From the NCBI GenBank assembly GCA_003427395.1, contig BFEA01000688.1:701417-724807 (forward strand): 23,391 bases of DNA, written 5' to 3'. Position numbers and translations under genes: made by a program. Numbering within the stretch: the stretch's first letter is position 1; the number at the start of each line of letters is the position of its first letter. Of the stretch, positions 8,378-15,557 are shown in pieces. The notes under the pieces were generated by a model that worked only from the letters and a program-made list of their open reading frames with translations, made no database searches and had not been told where the DNA came from. Source of the DNA: Chara braunii (lineage: Eukaryota > Streptophyta > Charophyceae > Charales > Characeae).

Positions 8378-9430
8378 ATGGTGTTTACCTTAGGCGATGG
8401 TGGTGTAGGACGAATTGAAACTGGGGCTGTGCCACCAAGCTGCCCGCAACTCAATTTTTCTTTCTTTCGAGAATCTGCTTGGAATAACGGGGGGAGGTGC
8501 ATCTTTCCCTGTCCTAGCGGAAGAATAGTGGTAGTCGGGATCGTAGGGACCTGGTACCCGGCATCTGCACTCAGTGACCATTTTCATCATCCACGAGGCC
8601 TCCTCCTCGTCTTCGGGTAGTTGCGTATGCATCAAAGTTAAGATCCTGCTGCTGTACGTGCTACTCGCCACGGACAGGATCACGCCTCAGCAGTCGCCTC
8701 CCTTGTACAAGTGCTGGTAAGGGTGCATGAACCTGATCGAGGTGTCGGAGAGGTGCGTTAACGAGTAGTGGGTAAGTAATTGGAGTGGGCATGGAGGATT
8801 TGACGGGGTATCTTCCGATGTTCTGCCAGAGGGTTCACTTCCAACAAGGAGGCCGGGTGGTTGCTGGTAAGACTGTGGATCATAATGTTGACTGAAGCAG
8901 GTTGTGCGAACTGCTGCGACTGATACTCTCTCACTGCAGCTGACTTGTGTCCTCCTGAAGCTTGTGTTTTTCGGGCCGCTGCCTAATTTTTTTACGGTGT
9001 CACAACCCGTGTATTTTGAATCACGGATTGGGGACTACTGCCGTATAGATGCTACTACTGTTGTCGGGGCAACTTGTCTCGGTGTAGATATTGCGAGCCA
9101 TGGCTCTCTGATGGCTGGTTTCCTCAAGGAGTTGAGCTTGCCAGGCTTGCTGATTGTGCGATATTGTGCACACGGTGTTTCGCTGTTCTTGCTGAGTATT
9201 GCATGGTGCATAACTACGGTGCTTAGTTGTTGTGCGCAGCTGCTGTGCATCGGCACTGCGCTTTTGTGCATTGCGCATTGCTACGGTACGTGTGGTTGGG
9301 ACCAACTGTTGTGCGTGCCGCGTATTGTTGTGCTTCGCTGCGAAGCCGTTGCTAGACACTCATATTCTTGCCCAGTTGCGACATCCAACTATTATACACA
9401 CAATTGCTTGGCTGAGTACTGTTGAAGTCC
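8375..9430. other. Non-coding region, TGC-rich in its right half
   Basis: A hairpin-like phrase ATCTTTCC...GGAAGA occurs at 8499-8525 and recurs as ATCTTCC...GGAAGAT at 12660-12695. From about 9150 to 9350 the sequence is a degenerate TTGTGC/GCTGC repeat, which gives the 173-codon plus-strand frame 8904-9425 its Cys-rich, hydrophobic look. That frame has no recognisable domain and I do not call it a gene. The segment TTGAATCACGGATTG (9016) resembles TTGGATCACGGACTG (13019), so this region may belong to the left end of the duplicated unit described next. Confidence 0.4.
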
Positions 9431-9439
9431 AGTTTGCGC

Positions 9440-9473
9440 TTTGAATAGAGCACGGGGGTGTGCTCTATTCAAA
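9440..9473 (+). repeat. Perfect 14-bp hairpin heading unit I
   Basis: TTTGAATAGAGCAC (9440-9453) is the exact reverse complement of GTGCTCTATTCAAA (9460-9473), with loop GGGGGT. It stands about 20 bp before the conserved TGCCCTTCT block of unit I. Unit II has a different strong hairpin in the same place. Confidence 0.9.
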
Positions 9474-9489
9474 CACGAGACTCAATGAC

Positions 9490-9655
9490 ATCTACCTTTG
9501 CCCTTCTCAAGTCTTGTCTAAGGTTATGAGAGGAAGGCGACAGACGGGATTGCAACCCGTAGGACCACATCAAGACCTTGTGGGAGGTCCGCCCACCGAT
9601 CGTGGGAGCTCTGCCGGAGCCGAGACGGGGTTTTGGAGGCAGGGAACACTCAGGT
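9490..9655 (+). ncRNA. Conserved three-stem-loop block of unit I (candidate structured RNA or exon)
   Basis: Closely similar to 13438-13604. Three stems can be drawn: CGGG/CCCG (9545-9548, 9556-9559), GACCT/AGGTC with loop TGTGGG (9574-9578, 9585-9589) and CCCAC/GTGGG (9592-9596, 9602-9606). In unit II the second stem reads GACTC/GAGTC, a two-pair compensatory change with the same loop, and the third CCTAC/GTGGG, a G.U pair. The block ends in CAG|GTATAA at about 9653, a good 5' splice site at the same place in both units. A frame reading GLQPVGPHQD is shared by both copies, but changes are as common at replacement as at silent sites and unit II has a stop, so coding is doubtful. I do not recognise the family. 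Confidence 0.5.
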
Positions 9656-9899
9656 ATAAATTCGTTTTACACGTGTGATCCCATCCCTTAAACTGTATTC
9701 CCCTTTGTTATTGTGTACCTATAAGTATGACCGAGAAAGCTTATTGCTTTTTGTTTGTTTTTGAATTCAGGACATGATTTGAAAGGTAAATTTGACAAGT
9801 ATATACGATAACTCAGATTATTTGTGTGAATTCAGACANAATGAATGGGGGAAGGCGGGATGAAGGTGTTTTGCATGTGTTTGACCNGGTCAACCCAAA
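9656..9899 (+). other. Linker of unit I ending in a TTGACC palindrome
   Basis: From about 9843 the sequence matches unit II again (GGGGGAAGG, GGGA, GAAGG, TTTTGCATGT). It ends in TTGACC-N-GGTCAA at 9881-9893; unit II has TTGACT-A-GGTCAA at 13831-13843. TTGAC is the core of plant WRKY-factor sites, and the palindrome can also form a short hairpin. Function unknown. Confidence 0.45.
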
Positions 9900-11190
9900 G
9901 CTGAATCTCTCTAAGTTGAGTGAGTTCAATGCTATGTTTTATTTTTGTTTGTTGGGCTGAATGTATGACTTTGAGGGTTGGGCCTATCCTAAGTTAGACG
10001 GTCCAGCCACTTGTTTTCTATTGNGGTTTCTAAACAGGAGGACGGGCGCCCTAAGTTGGGAAGGCTCAGATTCCTNATGTTTCTTTTNGGTTGCTGAAAA
10101 CAGGACTGGGGATATTCTAAGTTGCGTAAACCCAGTTTTGTGTGTGTTTTCTTCTGAGGGGGACAACAACATGAGACTAGGCGTACCCCTAAGTTGGGGC
10201 GGCCTAGCCATAAGCCATGAACTTAAAAGGCAATCCAAAGTATAAAAATTGATATATATGTATATACGCATCTGACAGACTGGCACCCTAAGTTGGGAGG
10301 TCCANTCAATAAGTCAGGTATGAANAAAANAAGAAGGAAAGCAAGTGAANAATATAATGTGAAGGTAACTTGGGCAGGCTTAACGTACCCCTAAGTTGGG
10401 GCGGTCCAGTCTTATGACCGTGNTAACATAAAAGGCAGACAGTTAGTTGAAAACTTCTTTATTTTCCCTTNTAAACATAAGCCAGGGTTGGATGTCTCCC
10501 TAAGTTGGGTAGGTCTGACTATCTGCCTAAGAAGAAAGAAAGTTATAAAGTTTGTGCAAAGTATTTATGGTTGTTTGAACTGTTGTTTCGGAGGCTAAGC
10601 GTACNCCTAAGTTGGGGCGGCTTAGTCATATGTCGTCTGTAACTNGTTTAGGCAGATCAGNCGTACCNTTAAGTTAGGGCGATCTGGTTGTATTGCCTTA
10701 TGTATCTTAAACTGTTTAGGCTAACTAGGTGTACCCCTAAGTTGGGGCGGTCTAGCGATATGCCTTTTGTCATTGATGTTATGTAGGTTGGACGTACCCT
10801 TAAGTTAGGGCGGTCCGACCATTCGTCGTTTGTGTTTGTTTAGGCAGGTTAGGCATACCCCTAAGTTGGGGCAGTCTAATCCTATGCCCTACGTAAACTT
10901 CGTTTAAGGATGACTAGGCATACCCCTAAGTTGGGGCAGTCTTGTCTTATGCTTCATGTCGTCAGTTAAGCAGAAGTCAGGCGTACCCCTAAGTTGAGGC
11001 GGTCTGGTCATATGCTTTATGCTCACAATTTATGTTGGGTTGGGCATACCCCTAAGTTGGGGCAGCCTGGACATACGTTTCAGTCATGTAAGTTTGGCAT
11101 ACCCCTAAGTTGGGGCAGTCTAGTTGTGCGTACTCTAGTCACTTGCTTAGGCAGGTCAGGCGTACCCTTAAGTTGGGGCGGTATCATCCT
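9900..11190 (+). repeat. Hairpin array I: about 17 units with a uniform 19-nt apex and variable, self-complementary stems
   Basis: Each unit is an arm of about 8 bp, a 19-nt apical domain (consensus GTACCCCTAAGTTGGGGCG, itself pairing CCCC/GGGG around TAAGTT) and a matching arm. Arms (left/right): 9976-9983/10001-10008, 10105-10110/10131-10136, 10175-10182/10202-10209, 10377-10384/10404-10411, 10487-10493/10513-10519, 10593-10600/10620-10627, 10655-10662/10682-10689, 10723-10730/10750-10757, 10786-10793/10813-10820, 10847-10854/10874-10881, 10912-10919/10939-10946, 10975-10982/11002-11009, 11038-11045/11065-11072, 11091-11098/11118-11125, 11154-11161/11181-11188. Less regular units lie near 9905, 10045 and 10285. 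From 10593 the units repeat about every 63 bp. Arm sequences differ but stay complementary, e.g. GGTTGGAC/GTCCGACC, CTAAGC/GCTTAG, CTAGGC/GCCTAG. Mismatches are mostly G.T, pairable in plus-strand RNA. Some units have a further outer stem, AGGCA/TGCCT. Confidence 0.85.
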
Positions 11191-11338
11191 ATGCCATAGG
11201 AAAGGGGGTCATAAAAAGGTAAAAGAATTGAGAGATTAACGAACTACTTGGATCAAACTGATATGGGATTGAGAGGGATGTTTGTTTACCCATGTTCGCG
11301 GGCTGTCGTTTGGGCATCTCTTGGTAGTATTAGTTGTT

Positions 11339-11368
11339 TAGATGCTCGCCGAGTGTTGGAGCCATAGA
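11339..11368 (+). repeat. Closing block of unit I
   Basis: TAGATGCTCGCCGAGTGTTG followed by GAGCCATAG matches 14781-14806 of unit II (TAGTTGCTCGCCACGTGCTA, then GAGCCATAG). It marks the right end of the duplicated unit. The 150 bp between the array and this block show no clear structure. Confidence 0.65.
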
Positions 11369-12890
11369 TATACTAGAATGGATAATGGGAAGGGAAGCTT
11401 GGGATATGATAGGACTGACCTTACGAAATGGAGATGGCGAAAGAACGAGTCGGGCACAGTCAAGGAGACATAGCTCTCTCAATCCTGAGCGGAATCGAGA
11501 GAGGAAAGATGCGATTCCGGGGTTTTTACCCCCGACGAATCGAATGATGACGTTGGATTTAGAAGAAAGTCAGTGGATAAGGAGGTTAGTGAGAAAAAGT
11601 GTGCATGGAGCTATGGCAGGGAAGGGAAGAAGAGAAGGGGAGAATGTATGGCTTAGCCAATCGTGAGCAGAATCAAGTGAACAAGGAGTCGATCTGGGGG
11701 TTTTCAAGGCGGACGACCCCGGAGCTGAAGTTGGATTAGTATAAGAGTTAATATAGAGAGAGTTAGAAGGGAAATATGTTGCGAGTGAAAGTCAAAGCGG
11801 GGTCAGACATAGCCAGAGCGAAGGGTGTATCCCGGTCATCCCTTGACCAATTTAGGCAATCTGGGATGCGTTTTGAGGGTTTAGGCACGCTGTGAGACGA
11901 GTGATGGGCTCAGATCTTTGGTTCGAGGAGTAGTCTAGCTTTGATGAAGTATAAGGGCTGTGTGAGGAAAGGGCAGAGAAGAGGTAGTCTTTCTTTTCGT
12001 TTCCTAGTGAGAGATTCACTCTTAGTGTTAAGTATCTCAACGACAACGAAATGCGTGCACTGTCGGTGCCCATAAGCTTCACTTCGGTCACACCACTTGC
12101 CGCCTCGACTCTAACAGGCGTAACAACTATGCTCGCCATGGGAGTTAACTGTATCTGGCCGTGTTCTAGGGAAAGGTTCAGTCTTCCTATGTGTGAAAGA
12201 AGAATCGAATGGAGGGAAGGTGAATGCAGGCAGGGGTGTTGGTGCACGTATAAATGAGAAGGAGAAAGACAGGGAGTCAAAGTCTTCGTGATTATACCTT
12301 TCGTCTTCGAAGTCTTTATCACCGACCTGATTCATCGTAGTCCTCTCGTCCTTGCCCTGGCTGGAAGAAATGGTCACGCCCATTGAAGATCGATGTTTGC
12401 AGGTGAAAGTGCGGGTGATGGAGTAGAAGGAAGTGAGACAAGGGAAACAGGAGACTTACTTGCAGCTTGAAAGAAGTTAGGGGCAGAAATTAGATTGAGA
12501 CAGAAAGGGAACCAAGTCCGCTCAGCCTGCTGGTTGACCAACTGTGGGAGCAGCCAGGAGGATCTCTCTCTCCCTCCCTCACGCATGAAGGCGATAGCTA
12601 CATCCGACAGCTCCCTAGTTTATACTCCTACCTGGATCTCTCCTCGGAGTGCATGTCTGTCGCAGTGTATCTTCCTATGTTCTTGTGGAAGATTTTTTCC
12701 TATTTTGCTCGACGGCAGGCTGCTCAGTTGATGTATACACTGTGGGATTGCGGGTGTGAGTTCGGATTCAACAGCGACCACGAGTCAAGCTACCTGAGTA
12801 AGAACAGACAAAGGGAGAAATGACGATAATGATGTGAGAATATGTACCTAGTCACGGCGGCGATCTGCACAACCGACATCTGCATGCGCC
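11369..12890. other. Non-coding spacer between the two units, with an imperfect direct repeat of about 180 bp
   Basis: Two related segments begin near 11478 (AATCCTGAGCGGAATC) and 11658 (AATCGTGAGCAGAATC), each followed by CGAT, a GGGGGTTTT/GGGGTTTTT run and (about 60 bp on) GTTGGATT. A GGGG-TTTTTA-CCCC hairpin lies at 11519-11532. On the minus strand, donor-like sequences occur at about 12297 (AAG|GTATAA), 12455 (GCAAGTAAGT) and 12846 (TAG|GTACAT). Short frames (for example minus 11852-12322) show no known domain. I see no supported gene. Confidence 0.4.
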
Positions 12891-13364
12891 TTAACTGGCG
12901 TTGTTGCCCGTATTTTCATTCAAAGTCGGCTTCTCGGCTATGCTACTATCCTACTTAGGAGGAATCGCAGACTGCGTTTTGGGAGACAACCTGCGAATCG
13001 GAGTCTTGACTAGTGTGCTTTGGATCACGGACTGTGCAGATGGTCAGATTGCTGCTGCCAAGAACCATGTCGGAGTCGTACTACCGTGGAGTGCAGGTGA
13101 AGCAAGAACGGTATTGTTGTTGTTCTTAATAGAGGTATGACTGTCGTATCAATGTTTTAGTGTTTGGGTTACGGCAGGGACGTTTCAGACCTCGAGCTTG
13201 CGGGAGGATTGAGATCGTTGAAAAGGGGGTTACTAGTGCAACTTGAAGGATTGTATGGGACAAGTTGTTCTGCTCGTTGACCATCCTTTCGGCCATGTTT
13301 ATGGCGTTTGACTGCGGTTCGGTTGTTCTTACTGCGGTTTGACCATCATTGTGGGGCCCTCAGG
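12891..13364. other. Left flank of unit II, no gene seen
   Basis: A plus-strand frame at 12901-13140 is hydrophobic but unrecognised. TTGGATCACGGACTG at 13019 resembles 9016 in the left flank of unit I, suggesting that the duplicated unit may extend this far left in a diverged state. Confidence 0.35.
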
Positions 13365-13365
13365 A

Positions 13366-13424
13366 GTTTTGAAGATATCAAGGCCCTCTCACATGAGTCA
13401 GAGGGCACCTTTCTTGGATATGAG
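13366..13424 (+). repeat. Hairpin heading unit II
   Basis: GCCCTCT (13383-13389) pairs perfectly with AGAGGGC (13400-13406) around a 10-nt loop. The stem can extend outward through AAGG/CCTT and ATATCAAG/CTTGGATAT with small bulges. It holds the same place, just before the TGCCCTTCT block, as the unrelated 14-bp hairpin of unit I. Confidence 0.7.
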
Positions 13425-13437
13425 AGAAACTTTCTCC

Positions 13438-13604
13438 TTCTGCCCTTCTTACTCTAAGTTTAGTCTACTGGTTCCGAGAGGAAGGCGGCAGGCGGGATTG
13501 CAACCCGTAGGGCCGCATCAAGACTCTGTGGGGAGTCCGCCTACCGATTGTGGGAGCTCTACCGGAACCTAGGCGAGGTTTTGGAGGCATGGAATTGTCA
13601 GGTA
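13438..13604 (+). ncRNA. Conserved three-stem-loop block of unit II
   Basis: Paralogue of 9490-9655. Stems: CGGG/CCCG (13493-13496, 13504-13507), GACTC/GAGTC with loop TGTGGG (13522-13526, 13533-13537) and CCTAC/GTGGG (13540-13544, 13550-13554). Relative to unit I most differences are transitions, and the middle stem keeps pairing through paired changes. The shared reading frame hits TAG in this copy soon after the third stem, which argues against a conserved protein. The block ends in CAG|GTATAT (about 13600), matching the donor-like site of unit I. Confidence 0.5.
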
Positions 13605-13848
13605 TATCTCCTTCTGACTGCATGAACCCACTATACCCCTGTATGACTATCTCCCTTTAGTTTGACTGTTGTATGCATGTGCTCCCCTATGACTATGATT
13701 ATTTTCAAGACCTAATCAAACTGAATGGAAGGAATACGTGTGTAAAGTTAAGTTTCTTCTTTATTTTTGTCTGAAAGCAGACCAAGGGATGAACTGGGGG
13801 AAGGTGGGAGGAAGGCAATTTTGCATGTATTTGACTAGGTCAACCAAG
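13605..13848 (+). other. Linker of unit II ending in a TTGACT palindrome
   Basis: Mostly diverged from unit I, but from about 13791 it matches the unit I linker (GGGGGAAGG, GGGAGGAAGG, TTTTGCATGT) and ends in TTGACT-A-GGTCAA at 13831-13843, immediately before the first hairpin. Confidence 0.45.
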
Positions 13849-14605
13849 GACTGGGCATTGTTTCTAAGCTGAATGGCCCACGACTATGTTTATTTGGTTG
13901 TTTTCTGAAGAGCCAAACATTGTTTCTAAGCTGAATGGCTTGGTTGCTTTGTTTATTTTTGAGGTTTTGCTTGGTTGATCTTTGGGACCAAGCATTGTTT
14001 CTAAGTTGAATGGCTTGGTTTGTTTTTTTCTTTTGGGGTTTCTGATTGAACTTGGGCTAAGGGATCCAATTTCATGCTTTAAATTATTTGGGATAGGTTG
14101 AACATTGTTTCTAAGCTGAATGGTTCAACCTCTTGTTTTATTTCTGAGGGAGGATTTTTGCTCTAAGACTAAGCATTGTTTCTAAGTTGAATGGTTTAGC
14201 ATGAATCCACACATAAGTACAAACTGAGTATAACAGAAAATACTTTATTTACATTTGCATGTGAACTGGCAGCTGAACATTGTTTCTAAGTTGAATGGTC
14301 TAGCGCTAAGCCATATCACTAAAGAGCGAAGGGAAACTACATAATATAATTGGAAGTAATATGGGCAAGTTGAGCATTTTTTCCAAGCCGAATGGCTCAG
14401 TCCCCTGCCCATATTTTCATTTCTTTTTTAGAACAAAGTCATAAATTATTAAACTTTGGATATTAAACAGTTAAGGGCGACTAGACATTGTTTCTAAGCA
14501 GAATGGTCTAGTCATATGCCCAAAGAAGAGAAAAGTAGTTGTGCAACTNGTTCGTGTATATCCTAAGGCATGCNAGACATTGTTTCTAAGCTGAATGGTC
14601 TAGCA
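13849..14605 (+). repeat. Hairpin array II: nine units with a different 19-nt apex
   Basis: Nine stems surround an apical domain of exactly 19 nt, consensus ATTGTTTCTAAGCTGAATG, in which ATT can pair with AAT. Left arms begin at 13849, 13911, 13986, 14096, 14167, 14271, 14368, 14479 and 14571; right arms at 13876, 13938, 14013, 14123, 14194, 14298, 14395, 14506 and 14598. Several stems are perfect: GGTTGAAC/GTTCAACC (14096/14123), GACTAGAC/GTCTAGTC (14479/14506), ACCAAGC/GCTTGGT (13987/14013). Unit 7 has an additional perfect 9-bp outer stem, ATATGGGCA/TGCCCATAT (14359-14367, 14406-14414), and unit 8 GGGC/GCCC. Arm sequences vary freely while complementarity holds. The apex shares CTAAG and its length with array I, but is otherwise different. 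Confidence 0.85.
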
Positions 14606-14780
14606 CCATACCATATGTAAGTTGGGTACGAGGGATAAATCATCTGCGAGTTTCACGAACTAATATATGAGGATTTGACTTGGGGACTGGTGAGAGTACT
14701 TACCAATGTGGTTTGGCCTTGCATGTGGCTGAGTGAGATCACTACTTAGTCTGAGTTTCAGTTTGACAAGTAGTTGCTTT

Positions 14781-14806
14781 TAGTTGCTCGCCACGTGCTA
14801 GAGCCA
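14781..14806 (+). repeat. Closing block of unit II
   Basis: TAGTTGCTCGCCACGTGCTA followed by GAGCCATAG matches the closing block of unit I at 11339-11368. It defines the right end of the duplicated unit. Confidence 0.65.
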
Positions 14807-14859
14807 TAGGAGTTAGTTCAACTCTTGCATTTTCTTAGCCAAAATTTTTACTTCATTTC

Positions 14860-15235
14860 TCACATTTTCTGGGATCTTTTGTTATACTTGGTCTTGTATA
14901 AATCTTGGTAAGCTACTTTCTCTACGGGAAGCGCTACCAAAATTTTTACAAACCTAAGGAGTTAGTTAAATTTTGTATTAGTTGAACTCAAGTCGTACTT
15001 TGAGTTCTTATCTGACTTAGTATAAATCTGGGAAGTCTACTTATCTAAAGGAGATGCTGTCCAATTTTTTACTAATTCAAAGAGTTGGACAAAATTTGAC
15101 TTTCTATAGTTAAAGATTATTTCAGTTTTTGTACGTGAGCTAATATAAATTCTGAAAAGGCACTTTTCCTAAGGGAAGCGCTGCCAAAATTTTATTAGTT
15201 TAAAGAAGATAGATTATATTCGACAAGTGACAATT
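14860..15235. repeat. AT-rich tandem repeat, three copies of about 123 bp
   Basis: TATAAAT occurs at 14897, 15021 and 15144. Each time it is followed by a TCTNGNNAAG-like phrase, an ACTT...CTANGGGAAGCGCTNCCAAAATTTTT-like phrase (split and diverged in the second copy) and a run of ATT/TTAG. A fourth, poorer copy may start near 15240. Each copy carries a TATA-box-like heptamer, but no gene start is visible beside any of them. Confidence 0.7.
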
Positions 15236-15350
15236 CTGACGATCAATCCTGAATAGGGGAGATTCTGCCAAAAGTCTACCTCTCTTTGGGCACTGGCTTA
15301 GAGGTGGACTTAGACTTAGTTAGCAGAAAACTTTCGAGTGAGAATGTGCT

Positions 15351-15557
15351 ATGGAGATTCGTTCCCCATACACTGATGGTTTAGCTTGGGAATTGGTATG
15401 TCCTGTGTTACATGTTCTCTTTGATCGTTTCATTCAGGATCTGGATAGATTCAGCTTCATCCCACGAGAATCATTTTCTGTTATCACTGATAACAAGTCG
15501 TTTGCCGATTCGTCGGTTTACGACTCAACTCCAATCCACTCTTGCCACTCAACCTAA
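15351..15557 (+). other. Unrecognised 68-codon open frame
   Basis: The frame starts with ATG and its composition looks less repeat-like than its neighbours (contains FDRFIQDLDRFSFIP). I do not recognise any domain. It could be a decayed exon or chance. No partner exon or promoter can be pointed out. Confidence 0.2.

Noticed and set aside
7986-8502. Long open frames of Arg-Glu or Ser-Leu repeats
   Set aside because: Pure translation of the GA microsatellite in both directions.
8904-9425. 173-codon Cys-rich, membrane-protein-like frame
   Set aside because: Its character comes from a degenerate TTGTGC repeat; the opposite strand is open as well and no homologous frame is kept before unit II.
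9460-9678. Conserved small protein (GLQPVGPHQD) in both units
   Set aside because: Replacement changes are as frequent as silent ones and the second copy has a stop; base-pairing explains the conservation better. Kept only as an alternative.
9900-14605. CRISPR-like regular arrays
   Set aside because: The constant part is only the 19-nt apex, the variable parts are paired arms rather than spacers, unit spacing is irregular, no cas genes are present, and the context is eukaryotic.
9900-14605. Integron attC-like or bacterial terminator arrays
   Set aside because: No core sites, cassettes or integrase of that kind; the flanking DNA is plant-type repeats with U6 and chromoviruses.
9900-14605. 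Clustered microRNA precursors
   Set aside because: Stems of 8 bp around a 19-nt apex are far too short for plant microRNA precursors.
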